This document shows positions 1-9,742 of a stretch of 30,000 nucleotides of DNA, piece by piece (position 1 is the first letter of the stretch; the number at the start of each line of letters is the position of its first letter). The stretch covers positions 172,501-202,500 of the forward strand of contig CAJNDS010002805.1 in NCBI GenBank assembly GCA_905221605.1, in the 5' to 3' direction. The DNA is from Symbiodinium natans. Its lineage: Eukaryota; Sar; Dinophyceae; Suessiales; Symbiodiniaceae. The translations under genes were made by a program, and so were the position numbers. The notes beneath the pieces were generated by a model. It was not told the origin of the DNA and made no database searches. It saw only the letters and a list, made by a program, of their open reading frames with translations.

Positions 1-954
1 TTCGTTCATGCCATCCTTGCTGAGCAAGTCAGCGAAGCTGTTGATTATGCATGCTTGCTGTCTGTCCCACAGTGTCTGTGTCCAGTCCTCCTCAAATCCT
101 TGCGGATCTTCTTTCTGGGCCTTCGTGGGCCCACCGAGCATGTTTGACACACACCTTCTGGGGCGCAGAACATCGAGCGTCGAGCTCCGTGGCCCGAAAA
201 GCTGAAGAAGAGCACGTCCCCTCAAAGCAGGGGTTTAGGGTTTAGGGTGTAGGGTGTAGGGTTTAGTTTAGGGTTTAGGGACATACTTTTAGGGAGAAGT
301 TGGGGCACTTTATCACGACAAAAGCACAATAAAACACACATACAAGTTTACATACAAGTTTAGCAAGATGTTTGGTGGTATCTTATCTTCACAAAAGCAA
401 GTTAACATTTAGCAAGACGTTTGAGTGTTCTATGCTTACCGCGACGGAAAAAGACATGCTTTCTAAACATACGCAGTTTGAGCTTGTCCTTGCTTTCTCT
501 CGATCTGTCCTTTGGCAATCGGCCTGGCATGGCATCTTCTGCAAGCCACCGCAGGTGCTGGGTGATGTTGTGGCGCCTCGGTTCAGAGGCGTCAGAGATG
601 TCAGAGTGCTGCCGACAGCGAACCGACGAGGCCCCGCACGTAGGCATTCCACCACCACGGCCATCATCCGTGAGTGTTCGGATGTTGTGAGCCTTGCAGT
701 GCTGTGCGGTAGCCGATATTGCATCGATATTGCTGATATTGATGGTGTTCCTGCATTGTGCTGCCTGCCAGCCATAGGTCTCTGTCAAAAGGCGGAACAA
801 ATTGTGCACATCGTTGATGCACCCTCGCCTGAGCCACCAATCGTGAAACAGGTGCAGCAGAGCACATGTGCCCACCAACTTAGATACTAGGTGCGGCGCA
901 ATTCCGCTCGGGTGCCAAAGTAATTGACTCCGATCAAGAGAGCTTTCCGACGAC
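1..954 (-). CDS. Metacaspase (peptidase C14 caspase domain), partial, 7 exons
   Basis: This is a cysteine-protease (metacaspase) catalytic domain split into tiny exons that join in phase: 900-954, 765-828, 640-692, 524-576, 186-220, 88-120, and 15 to the left edge. In order they read ALLIGVNYFGT (first beta strand), RGCINDVHN, NIRTLTDDG, GMPTRHNITQHLRWL, then LFFSFSGHG with the catalytic His (codon 189-191), then AQKEDPQGFEE and DGMNE. The His, the order and the spacing match the metacaspase p20 region. The catalytic Cys exon would lie left of position 1, so activity cannot be judged. Introns are mainly GC-AG (766/827 side, 521 side, 185 side), one is GT-AG (after 640) and one looks GA-AG (after 88). 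No frame break is seen. Known metacaspases cleave after Arg/Lys and act in stress responses, cell death and proteostasis. The family call is firm; exact splice joins may shift by a few bases because of small direct repeats. Confidence 0.9.
221..523 (-). other. Metacaspase intron containing a telomere-like repeat
   Basis: This 303-base intron separates the exon ending LAEDAMPG (donor GC at 522-523) from the exon beginning with the Asp of GDVLFFSFSGHG (acceptor AG at 221-222). It is much longer than the other introns of this gene (about 60-75 bases). Positions 231-280 hold degenerate CCCTAAA units on the sense strand, ending about 9 bases before the 3' splice site. The rest is A/T-richer than the surroundings and shows no coding sense. 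Confidence 0.75.
231..280 (+). repeat. Interstitial telomere-like repeat (TTTAGGG type)
   Basis: The plus strand shows about seven units of TTTAGGG with variants TGTAGGG and a shortened TTTAG. The heptamer is the plant and dinoflagellate telomere type. The tract is short, degenerate and internal, so it is not a chromosome end. Confidence 0.9.
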
Positions 955-1223
955 CTGGGTGCAGAGCGAAACTCGAGGGAGCGGACGCAGCACGTGGTGT
1001 GGCCAGCCTGAGGGTCGAGGGGCTGCTCCTGACATCGGGAAAGTCATCCCTTCACCTCCCAAGACTAACTCAAAGCAAGTCCTCCGACGTGAGGGGCTGC
1101 ATGAGGAGCTGCAAACGGTTTGGGACCCCCAGAACCACCGGTGTGGGGCACCTCTGCCTGGCTGCAATCAACAAGACGACGGAAGGTCGAACGAGCTCTC
1201 CATATGGCATCTAGGGTCTCTGC

Positions 1224-1472
1224 CTGGTTGTTGGTGCCACATGATGGGCACTTGGCCTGAATCGTGGCACCGGGCGCCGTTCCTTGCACACTGTTCGCAT
1301 TCACTTTCGCTTCAAGCAAAGCCTGCCTGACCTGCCATACCAGCCATGGAAAACCGGATCCGGATGATATCCAAGTTTTGACTTGGGGCAAGCATGATTC
1401 CTTTGGTCTAAGCTGAGAAAAAGTTGGCCTCGTGGCACAGCCACTCCATAGACAGCACCGCAGCGTCCACAC
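1224..1472 (-). CDS. Zinc-ribbon-like segment, probable N-terminal prodomain of the metacaspase
   Basis: There are two coding pieces. About 1401-1472 reads CGRCGAVYGVAVPRGQLF; 1224-1326 (34 codons, acceptor at 1327-1328, GC-type donor at 1222-1223) ends in PGATIQAKCPSCGTNNQ. Each carries a C-x2-C pair in the style of LSD1-type or zinc-ribbon fingers (Cys pair, hydrophobic run, P-G, second CPxC pair). Type I metacaspases commonly carry an N-terminal zinc finger of this kind, and the segment sits immediately 5' of the caspase exons on the same strand, with a Gly/Pro/Ala/His-rich stretch (about 1065-1150) between as a possible linker. The linkage is inferred. The distance between the two Cys pairs is longer than in plant LSD1 fingers, and the donor of the first exon (GA type at 1399-1400) is the weakest part of the model. 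An intervening domain of another gene is the alternative. Confidence 0.5.
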
Positions 1473-1679
1473 CTGAAGGCTGCAAAGGGCCGTCTACCGT
1501 CTACATTCGCATGCTTTGGTGATGCTGGCGGATGCTGACGGCCTGATCTGAAGATCTCCCCCCGCCTCACACAAAACCCGTGAGAGCAACGGCTGAGCCA
1601 CTCTCTCTGACAAGGCCTTGCCACCGTCCTCTTTCCACGGATGTGAGTACTCCTGGCAGGAAAAGCTGGTCGCTAGGCC

Positions 1680-1940
1680 TTAAGGCTTAAAGTCTGAGAT
1701 CCACAGCGAGGACTGTGTTGTGAAGGCAACTAGGGGCCTTGAAGTGCTCAGGGTTCTTGCGGTAGCAGCTGGGTCCATGAGGGCACACTTGCCTAAGGCC
1801 CATCCCCCACACTCCCATAGAAGCCCGAGACCCAACAACCAAGCCATACCAAGCCATGTTGCATGAGCATATATTAAGGAGCGTCTTATGAAAGCTGACG
1901 AGCTTTTGCTTTTAGCTATGAGCAGCTCAGCCGTTTCCAT
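1680..1940 (-). CDS. Possible exon, unidentified
   Basis: There is an 86-codon open stretch with an ATG at its 5' end (1938-1940). It starts with a short polar part (METAELLIAKSKSS), followed by a hydrophobic stretch around WLGMAWLLGLGLLW. It lies between the zinc-ribbon segment and the 2.2-3.3 kb exon group, so it could be a 5' part of the metacaspase gene, an unrelated small protein or chance. No splice signals decide the matter. Confidence 0.2.
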   Translation of the reverse strand: METAELLIAKSKSSSAFIRRSLIYAHATWLGMAWLLGLGLLWECGGWALGKCALMDPAATARTLSTSRPLVAFTTQSSLWISDFKP

Positions 1941-2191
1941 GCCATTCCCTCCACTGTCCCCTGGCAGTCATGCGGCTTGCCACCACCCGACCAAGAGTCG
2001 ATCGCTGCCCCTTGCAGACAGTGCTTACAGTATATGGCGTGCCAGCAAGTCAAGGACTTGGAACTGTAGCGGCCCTATGCCCTAGAATACAGCGTGCGAA
2101 CATCACAGAAGTGTGGAGCTCGACTGCTTCCATACGCAAAGCCTGCGCTGGACCCCGCCATGGATGGACGAATCCGACCTGGCAGCACAAC

Positions 2192-3274
2192 TCAGCTCAG
2201 GAAGGAGACCGGAGTGGACCGCAGCAAGCGCTTCTCAACACACTCGAAGAAGCGCCAAGTTGCACCTGAATGTGCAGCCTCCTCTGTCTTCTCCGCGGCG
2301 GCATGATACTTGCTGAGGCCGCGCCTGGTTGCACGGAGGAGTTCACGCAGCCAGGAGTTGCGTGATGGAACTGGGCTTGGGTCGGAACTCCAGCAAATAG
2401 TCCAACACCTGCCCTGCCGGGCCATCAGCGAATCTTCTGGATTGGCCTGCCTGCCAGCGAGGCTACTGCTGAACACCGGACAGTGGTACAGCCATCGCAT
2501 GAACCGGTATAATCAGTTGCATGTCCCTTCTCATAAAAATATCACAAAGTGATTCCCAGCTGCAGGCATCGAAACCAGAAATGCCGACCGGCATGAATGC
2601 CTGAATGCCCTTTATGGCCCGGTAAGTCGAGTCCCCAGCCAACACTAGCGCAACTGCATCACAGACGACCTGTGCTTCCGCCCAGTAACACACTCAGCGC
2701 TGCCTTCTCGCAAGCCACCGCTGCTATGATCGCTTCCCTGCCAGAGACTGAGGTTCCGGGGTTTGGGCATTGGATGGCCTCGGACTGTTTTAAGAAGTTG
2801 TTTGCTATGTCATTCGGCTACTTGAAAGCTGCATTTTAAGAGCGAGAGGAATCAGTCGGACTCAGTGCTCGCAGTGGGCTATACTTGTAGCACTCCCTGT
2901 AGGTACCACGAAACGCGTTGTCCTCACGAATAAAGCAGGCTCGACGACACGATAAACATCAGAGTGTAAAGCAAAAGAACTGCAGCAAGATGCATCACTA
3001 AGGTTGCACACGCTTAGGAGATCTTGGGCACTACAGACATCCATTCGCCCTGCCTCCAAACACCCTGCAGCGTTGCATCGCTTCCCACTGTGGGGGTCTC
3101 CTTCTTGCACAGATCTCGCCATGTCTTTCCTTGGCTCAAGATTCTAGCATTTCACGCCTCAAGCACAACTTCGGGATCGAGAACTGCGCTTCCTACCACG
3201 CTGCCGTACTCTTGGGAGTAGCGCCTGGGGCCGGTGCGGGAGCCGGTAGCCAGCTCATCCATGAAGTTCGCCAT
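2192..3274 (-). CDS. Unidentified multi-exon gene with an ATG first exon
   Basis: The first exon is 3158-3274: ATG (3272-3274) opens 39 codons beginning MANFMDELATGSRTG and ends GAG at a GC-type donor (3156-3157). Further coding-like pieces follow leftwards. About 2870-2939 contains REDNAFRGTYRECYKY. About 2660-2830 contains QSEAIQCPNPGTSVSGREAI and then a second frame with VVCDAVALVLAGDSTYRAIK. About 2370-2420 contains VLDYLLEFRPKPSSITQ. About 2210-2310 contains RGLSKYHAAAEKTEEAAH (acceptor AG before RGL). Frame changes between pieces imply introns that were not all resolved. I recognise no family. It could be a separate gene upstream of the metacaspase or its extreme N-terminal part. The start is favoured by the in-frame ATG in a long open exon with no upstream coding sense. 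Confidence 0.5.
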
Positions 3275-3700
3275 GGCTCAAACGTGATATGAAGTGGCTT
3301 CTTGCCTTGACTTCCTTGGTTTATGTGCATTGTGCGCCTTTCTGAACAAGGCTATGTCTCCTGTCACAAGCAGCGGCTGCCGAGTTTATGTCCGACAACG
3401 CTGAAGAGCATAGCTTAAGAAGTTGTGGCCGAACGGATTACATGATTTCAGGATTGCCGGGCTGGGTTACAGGCTGTTCCCGCGTAAAACCTCTTTCGCA
3501 CTGCCGACATCCGCCGACCGCTGCCAGCAGCTAAAGTCAGCTATAGCGAGGCTTGTCCTGGCTGATGCGCCTCTGTAACATGCTTTGCTTGTACAGATCG
3601 GCCCGATCGGCCATCTTGCGCACCGGCTCAGCCGCTACTCAGCAGGCTGGGCTAGAAAACCCATGGCTTGCCTGAGTCATTGAGCTGCAAAGCAGGAATC
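3275..3700. other. Probable intergenic stretch upstream of the ATG at 3274
   Basis: No coding sense or repeat was noticed. If the 2.2-3.3 kb gene starts at 3274, its promoter and trans-splice acceptor should lie here. Dinoflagellates lack a conventional TATA box, so no element can be named. Confidence 0.3.
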
Positions 3701-3956
3701 AGTGGCAGATCCAGGAGAGGAGCTTATTCCCAGAGCAGTAGCTTTGTTGAGATCCATCACATGCACAAACTCCATGGCTTCTAAAGGGGTTCACCCCGAG
3801 GCCAAGGCATGCTGGCTTTCTTCTGTGCCTCCCACCAAACCTGGTCTCAGAGCAACATTTAAAGAACACACACCCACACACACAAACCAGAACATCCCTC
3901 CTTCCTTTCAAATCAACTGCTGCTCCGACGATGTTTCTTGTACTACAGTACTCCGA

Positions 3957-3983
3957 CCCCCCCCCCCCAACCCCCCCACCCCC
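3957..3983. repeat. Interrupted C-homopolymer tract
   Basis: The tract is three C runs separated by AA and A (plus strand). It is a simple-sequence tract with G-rich character on the minus strand. It is also prone to sequencing length errors, so reading frames through it are unreliable. Confidence 0.9.
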
Positions 3984-4135
3984 GGTGTCACCTCCGCAGC
4001 CTGCTCTGGATCTGCAGACAGCACCTCGCGCCACCTGCTCCAACAAGCACGGAGATCTCGGGGCCGCGGTGCCTTTACCACCTCCTCCGGGCCTTTTGGA
4101 GCCCAGTGCTTCATGCATGTCTGAGCAGAGCTCAC
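3960..4135 (-). CDS. Possible exon, unidentified
   Basis: One minus frame reads KHWAPKGPEEVVKAPRPRD and continues into an acidic/basic stretch ending near PEQAAEVTPGVGG, preceded by a pyrimidine-rich AG around 4131-4132. The neighbouring minus frame is also open and Gly/Ser-rich, so the frame choice is uncertain. The piece ends in a Gly-coding tract made by the C homopolymer at 3957-3983. Nothing identifies a family. Confidence 0.25.
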
Positions 4136-4609
4136 AGCAGCTGGAGACGTTGGAGGCGAAGTCCTCTCTGCTTCTGTTTGGTGGCAAAAAGGAACACTCT
4201 CCCACACCCTCGCCACCACACACGGACATCTTCGTTTGCCAGAACCAATGCCCAGCCCCAACCAAGCAGAACAGTTCGGCAGAACGGACCCCCAGCTGAG
4301 CAGTCCGTGCCGCCGAGCTCTGGGGGCCAGAAATGCTTCCTCACACGAGGGCTGGAGTCAGAGCACATGGCTTGGTTCGACTTCCCTGGCCGAAAGCTCA
4401 AAGCAAGGAATAACGTTGAATAACGGCAAGTGACGCGCGCAACTTGTGGGTGCCGCTGCAGTACATGCATCTTCCACCGCTTTTCTCCTGACCAGAGGCT
4501 TCTAGTTGTGAGAGGCTACAGGGACTGTCGAAGTTGAATAAGGCATCTCAAACAAAGCCACTTCGCCTAGCTGTTTTCTGTTACCAGCTTTAGCTCGTGG
4601 TCGTCATTT

Positions 4610-5009
4610 TCATGAATGGATCAGCACATTGCACAGAAAGGCTCCAGTGCAGCTCTCTGTGCCGTCTTGGACCCGATGAAGCCTGAAGCTGTTGAAAAGC
4701 GCTAGTGCAACGAACAAGGCCATCAGCAAAAAACGAGTTCGGCTGTGCCCTACGTGCACAATTGCAGCGTTAACAGGAAACGCGCCCGAAAGGGTGCCTG
4801 GAGGCTTCTTCCGCTCCTTCTTCCTGGCGGCTTTTGTGCAGCACATGATCAGAACCTAGGACCACTAACTCCCCCACACTGAAGCAACTGCGCCAGGTTG
4901 GCAAGCCCGCAGGATTCGTCTTGCTCGCTTCGCTCACGACTTCAGCTGGCACAAACCTGCCATCCAGGCTTGCAGAAGGGTCGAGAGAGAGAATATGCAA
5001 CAGCTGCAT
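4610..5009 (-). CDS. Possible exons with one membrane-like segment, unidentified
   Basis: About 4770-4930 reads WRSCFSVGELVVLGSDHVLH followed by charged residues. About 4610-4846 in a second frame contains KAARKKERKKPPGTL and then FLLMALFVALALFNSF, a plausible single membrane span, before a possible GT donor near 4671. The combination of a basic stretch and a hydrophobic helix is suggestive only. No family is recognised and the exon limits are not fixed. Confidence 0.25.
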
Positions 5010-5559
5010 TCACAATTTCCAGAATGATCGTTCGGTGACGCGAGGAGTCGTGTGCCGCGCGCATGAAGCATCAATGCCGATGCGCTTAAAATCATGCTCG
5101 AGTGGCCAGGTGACTTTCTGAACACCCTCGACTCGCCAAGCAGGAGACGAGTACTCTGTAGGCCTCATCCAAAGGATACACTAACTGCAAGTTCCGCATC
5201 GGCGCGCATCTAAGCGTGCAAGATTCACAAGACGCCTACAACCAACGCATCTGAGACCCCTTGCTTCTTGTCCGCAAAGGTGGCTTGAAGCTTCAGCTTC
5301 ACGTTCCAAGAAAGCTCCTCATGCTAGGTAAGATGCTTGTGCTGCAGCAGATGCTGAACTGACTTCATTCGCTAACTCCTGGCCTGCAGGCCGGCGGTGG
5401 CAACTTGAGAAACCAGCTCTTGGCGAGTCTCTTGGCCTAGGGGCATGTCGCAACATACCACAAGATGATAAAACACCTCATATATCATTCGTAGCATGCC
5501 GTGACGCATTGTGGCTCGGAGGGCTCAGCGATGCTCAGCGTGACCCCCCGGGCAGCCGG

Positions 5560-6060
5560 GCCCCTCCACCACTGCTCGAAGTGACTGGCAGCCACCGACG
5601 GAGGCAAGCCGGGCATGGCCTTTCACGACTTTTTTCACCGTCTCGTCTCCCCCCAAAGACATCTCAGAAAGGCTTGCAGAGGCCGACGCCGAGGACCAGG
5701 ACAATGCCACAGCATCGGCCAGGGCTGCCAGTCCTGTCCCACAAAATGGCCCGTGACTCCCTGAAGCCTTGCTGCGCCTGTAGCCTGCGCAGGAGCATCA
5801 CCCGGCCTTTGCCGCCCAGCTTTTCCAGGATCGCCTGCCCAACAAGATAAGCAACCAGAGCAAACTGGAGTTACCTTGCTGTATCTTGCCGTGCCTCCTT
5901 AGCTCTTGCCAGTTCCGACAAGGATGGAGGCTTGCCATCAATGGTGTCGAGCAAGAGGGCCAAACCTCGATGATGACAAATGGCAGCAAACGAGGGGGTT
6001 GCATCACGAGAGCGGACATTCCGAAGAACCTCCCTAACTACATGGCTGTCTGGCTCTCCA
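5560..6060 (-). CDS. Unidentified gene, several exon pieces
   Basis: The best piece (about 5863-5990) reads SFAAICHHRGLALLLDTIDG then KPPSLSELARAKEARQD and stops at a GTAACT donor. About 40 bases on, after a pyrimidine-rich AG, a frame reads ILEKLGGKGRVMLLRRLQAQ (about 5720-5835), and a third piece (about 5590-5725) reads LAALADAVALSWSSASASAS then GGDETVKKVVKGHARLASVG. The phase between the first two pieces does not match simply, so at least one join is misplaced. The phrase LGGKGRVMLL resembles the core of periplasmic-binding-like folds, but that is too little to name a family. Confidence 0.4.
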
Positions 6061-6623
6061 GGGTAGCAGCCACCTGTTGCATCGCAAAGTGATGAGGCCG
6101 CTCGCTTGGGAAGTTCGGTGACCTGCCAAAGGGTTCAAACCTATGACTGCCCATCTAGGAATGTCCGGGGCGCGTGGGAAAGCATGCTGGCTCATTGGAT
6201 GAACAAACGTTTTTCATTCCATGCCTTGCTGCCTTCCCTTACTCCCGGTTTCATAGCTAGAGCCGTCACATTCTGTTCTGCTAGGGTCTCTCATTGATGG
6301 CATAATTTCATTGGACTTTTCGCAAGAACCGGACCCTTTCAGCAGCTGCTTCAACGCTCTCAAACAACATCCAGCACAAAGATCGCACGACAAAAGCTTA
6401 AAGATCTCTCCCTGATCAGACGGTTGGGAAAGCCACGCCCCTCAAGTCACCCCAACGCAACAAAGCGCTTTTCTTGCACTCGCAGAACATACTGGTTCCG
6501 TGGCTTTTGCCAGCGGTCCAAGTAGTCTCTCAGCAAACGAAGACCTGTCTTCAGTGCAACAGAGGTGGCCCCTTTGTATCTACGCCTGTATGCGTCTGTC
6601 CACACTGACTACCGCTCCTCCCA

Positions 6624-6938
6624 TCATGCGATTGAGCTGAGCTTTCCGCGTTCCTCTATGGAAAGAGACTTGTCGCTCCACTGGCGATAGTCATACAGGA
6701 ACGTCCTAAGCTGTTCGAGAGGAGCAAAGGGTACGGCAATGTGCCACATGGACCGTCTTGCAAACGAGCAGCTTTTTGTATTGCACCTCAATGAACTGAG
6801 TGGGTCGAAGTGGATGGCAGTAGAAGCCCGCATTCCTCGGCCGCAGCAACTTCCGGCAGTCTGACAGAGTCTCCGAGCCTCCGAGCTATAGCTGAGAGCG
6901 GAGGGGATGCGGAAGAAAAGAGGTGTCACGATTTGCAA
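6624..6938 (-). CDS. Unidentified gene, two exon pieces
   Basis: A piece around 6750-6860 reads FYCHPLRPTQFIEVQYKKLL then VCKT and reaches a GT donor. After about 47 bases ending in CTCGAACAG, a second piece (about 6640-6707) reads LRTFLYDYRQWSDKSLSIEE. The phase is compatible (0/0). An upstream frame with RRLGDSVRLPEVAAAEECG (about 6830-6890) may be a further exon. Sequence style (charged, aromatic, no low complexity) supports coding. No family is recognised. Confidence 0.4.
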   Translation of the reverse strand: MQIVTPLFFRIPSALSYSSEARRLCQTAGSCCGRGMRASTAIHFDPLSSLRCNTKSCSFARRSMWHIAVPFAPLEQLRTFLYDYRQWSDKSLSIEERGKLSSIA

Positions 6939-7204
6939 ACTGAGTCTGGTACCATGCCATTTCCAGATCTGTCAGAAAGAAGCAGGATTCTACATGATGC
7001 TACGTGAGGGAACAGGAGCAAGCACTGATTGGTCTCGACCTCCAATTTCATGCCAGAGATCTGGCGATGTGCGGATGCCTTCTCCGGCATCCCCTTGCAC
7101 CACATCCTCGAGATTCGTTTGCGTCGCGCAGCCCTACTTAGACATGCCGCCGAGCCACCTGTCTTGCGAAATGAGCATCATGCAAATAAAGGTCCACCTC
7201 AATT

Positions 7205-7256
7205 GCTGCAACGCCATGCTGTAACGCCATGCTGCGACGCCATGCTGCAACGCCAT
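7205..7256. repeat. Four tandem copies of a 13-base unit
   Basis: The unit is GCTGCAACGCCAT, four times in perfect register, with single-base changes in copies 2 and 3. It is a small minisatellite outside any supported exon. Confidence 0.95.
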
Positions 7257-7910
7257 GGAGATAAAGGTGGACAAGGGAACGTAGCTAAGGCAAAGACCAG
7301 TTTGTAGTCAAAAGGCTCCAGCTGCTCAGCAAAGGCAGAAAGTGAGCCTGCATATTTTGCGCTGTCAAGCCAAGATATGCCAAGTTGGCCTGGTGGCCGC
7401 AGCTACTGGCTGAGGAGCGGCTGGGCTACTGACAGTGCACCATGTGGCCCCTAAAGCCACTTTCCGGGCCAATCTCAAGTGATGAGTCTCCTGGGGCACA
7501 CATGACCTCACAGCTTGATGTTTACATGGCCTATCATGGCCTTGCAGGTCCTTGAATGGATGGGTCGAACGCAACCGGTCTGAAAAAGATTGGCGGAGGA
7601 ACGAGCGAGCTGACCTGGAAGGGCATTGCTCTTAAGGCAACAAATGCAATTGCACACGCGGGGCCGTGGTGGGAGGGGGATGGATGTCGGTAGGTGTGGG
7701 TCGATTGCAACAGCTCTATGTTCCCGAGTTTGGGCGCCCAGTGAGTAGTTGAGTTCGAGCTAGTGGCTCAGAACATGGACCTGGACATGCGTCGGGGGGG
7801 GGCGGGGGGGGCGGGGTGGGAATCAGGGAACCCACTGGTTCACCACCTCCCATTTCTGTTACCACTGCTACCACTCCACCTCCACAACCACCACCATGAT
7901 CGCAGAAGAC
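7257..7910. other. No supported gene; G-rich and ACC-rich simple sequence
   Basis: This stretch shows no convincing exon. It contains the G tract at 7793-7820 and a run of ACC-like triplets at about 7850-7895, just downstream of the FkbM-like exons; it may be the 3' end or intergenic DNA of that gene. Confidence 0.4.
7793..7820. repeat. Interrupted G-homopolymer tract
   Basis: Three long G runs are interrupted by single C or T bases on the plus strand. Such a tract could form a G-quadruplex and is error-prone in assemblies. Confidence 0.9.
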
Positions 7911-7916
7911 ATGTTC

Positions 7917-8741
7917 TCAAGTCAACTTGCATCCCACATCAGCCTCCACGTGTATGTGTCGAGGCCGCAAACCTCTCTCCAGCAGGGCCGCCACGAAGCA
8001 GCAATCGCAATTGTCTACGTCGACCTTGGGAATCATCGGGCTGTCTTCAACCCGTAACCGGGCACACAACAGCGTGTGCATTTGCTGTGCTCTTAGGGGC
8101 CCAGCTTTCAGAAGTTCTGGCTGCACTTGTAGGTCAAGGCCTAAGCATTCTTCTGGCTTATGAGACTTGACGATGCTCTGCTCGAAACATCGGTCCAAAT
8201 CTGCCCAAGCTGCTGTCGCGATAAGCTGCAACCTGCTGCAGCACCTGTGCATCTCAGAAAAAACAGCAACAAGAGTTGGCCACACAAGCAGCAACCCGCC
8301 CCACCTTGAAGGGATTTGTTGCGTTGCCGATCACCCAAATGCCTTCCCTTCCGGCAAAGACCTGCAACCAAGATCCAAGTCCTCTTGCCTCTTGCAGACT
8401 GGCTGGCTGCAGCACACATCCTGCTGCAACTGCATGCCAGGGGCCCGCCTGTCGCAAGAGTGCAGCCTTTTCAGGATCACCTCGCCAAGGCAAGAATGCT
8501 TTTTGCATCTTTTTGCAGTATTGCAATTCGTTCCATGAAGCAGCTGAGAAGCTACTTTAACTTCCGCCTTCGAAGAGGATACCCTGAAAGCCTGCATGCA
8601 GCAAGCAGTTCGCTGGATCACCAGCCTGGTACAGGCATTCTGTCAGCTGCGTAAGAAGCTTCTCCTCCTGAAGTTTACGAAGGAAGTCTTGCAAGTCATG
8701 TGCCGCCTTGAAGATAGTGAGATCCCGAAATACTTCGCGAG
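7917..8741 (-). CDS. FkbM-like (methyltransferase-type) protein, multi-exon
   Basis: The 5' piece starts at 8741 after the acceptor in GGACGCAG and reads HDLQDFLRKLQEEKLLTQL. The next (about 8310-8520) reads DPEKAALLRQAGPWHAVAAG and GIWVIGNATNPFK, ending at a GTGGGG donor. The last piece (about 7917-8250) reads VQPELLKAGPLRAQQMH, then PMIPKVDVDNCDCCFVAALL and RPRHIHVE. The final motif, a beta strand with Asp-x-Asp-x2-Asp, a helix, then R/KP and a strand ending in Glu, is the pattern of FkbM-family methyltransferase-fold proteins, which are abundant in dinoflagellates. That family typically acts on O-methyl acceptor groups using SAM; the SAM-binding part is not visible here, so enzymatic function is inferred. 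An antisense plus-strand open frame (8596-9021) is treated as a shadow. Confidence 0.45.
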
Positions 8742-8759
8742 CTGCGTCCTAGGTCACTT

Positions 8760-9190
8760 AGGGCTGAAGCTGAGGTTTCCAACAACAAGCAGCCGCATGC
8801 GGACAAACTTATGGTTAGAAGGCCGTCAATCCACTGAAATCAATGGCCAGGCTGCATACGAGCACGACCCGTCACCGGCACCCACATTCACAACCCATCC
8901 TGGTGCAGAGCCAACCGATCTCAAGCTGACCAGCACCATTGTCCAAGGTGTGCATAGAGTATGCTTTGCACAAATATCATATGTACTTATATGTACTACT
9001 CACAATTCACTTTGCACATGAGCGTTTCACGACCCAAATCTCCAAATAAGTCTGCGAATCTGTTGAACGGTGGCATGGATGCAATCTGCTAAAAAATCTG
9101 CTGAAACTAGCAGGCTTGGCGGGAACCTTCAACTTCATGGGATGATGGGGGGGAAAGCTAAATCTGATTCCGTGCCTGTCTCGGTACTCA
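8760..9190. other. No supported gene
   Basis: A plus-strand open frame crosses part of this stretch, but it lacks splice or start support and overlaps the better minus-strand exon at its left end. Nothing else was seen. It is likely intron or spacer. Confidence 0.3.
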
Positions 9191-9191
9191 C

Positions 9192-9478
9192 AGCACTTTG
9201 GCTGATTTTTCTTGCGCAACTTCCCTCACATCGCGTCTTGTATCTCCTCTTTTGGGCTTTTTCTTGCGATTTGACACAAACTCCCAAAGGGGCGCAGGAA
9301 GGTTTCCAGGACCACTGGTATTTACCACTGTTTCCGCCATTCTGATGGATGCTTCTTTCGGCTTTTCGGGTGGACGGGAACGGATGGTTTCACCCTTTGC
9401 CGGATGACCTGGCTGGCGCATAGATTCTTTTGATGGGCTGATTGCTTCAAGGATCTTCAAGATAACCAACACAATATT
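9192..9478 (-). CDS. Single well-bounded exon, Lys/Pro-rich, unidentified
   Basis: This is one of the best exon models in the window. It has an acceptor in CTGTACAG (AG at 9479-9480), 95 open codons, and a canonical GTGAGTACC donor (9183-9191). It begins with a short amphipathic stretch (NIVLVILKILEAI) and then becomes hydrophilic: KGETIRSRPPEKPKEASIRM, and near the end NRKKKPKRGDTRRDVREVAQ. The composition suggests a disordered, basic region rather than an enzyme core. It probably belongs to the same gene as the exon pieces at 9.9-10.6 kb, with the telomere-like block between them in an intron. Confidence 0.6.
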
Positions 9479-9742
9479 CTGTACAGTAATTTGCCTATTT
9501 GCGAGGCAGAAGCATGCGTACATCACGGAGGTTTTCTCGAATTCCAAAGTTTGAGGATCCTGAACTGGATGTGCCGCAGTACACATGCGAGTGCGAATGT
9601 CGCTGCTGTTCGAATGAGCCTGATAAGTTGCTGTGGCAGTTGCAGAGTAAGATTGATTGGGGACCTCTGCAAAAGACTTTTTAAAGAAGCCCTCCTCGAA
9701 ACCGAAGAAGACAGCTTGCGGCCGCTCACGGAAGCGAAATCG

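Noticed and set aside
3131-3140. TTGGCTCAAG, the last 10 bases of the dinoflagellate spliced leader
   Set aside because: Only 10 bases match, the upstream leader part is absent, and it sits on the strand opposite to the coding exons. A similar 10-base match on the other strand at 12316-12325 is also partial. Both are compatible with chance in 30 kb.
3699-4265. 188-codon minus open frame as one protein
   Set aside because: It is dominated by Gly/Cys low complexity from the C/G tract and a CACACA-rich stretch, and the neighbouring minus frame is equally open.
9499-9684. Plus-strand Cys-rich open frame (CECECRCC)
   Set aside because: It reads fairly well, but it is on the opposite strand to the adjacent exon with both splice sites (9192-9478) and has no supporting signals.
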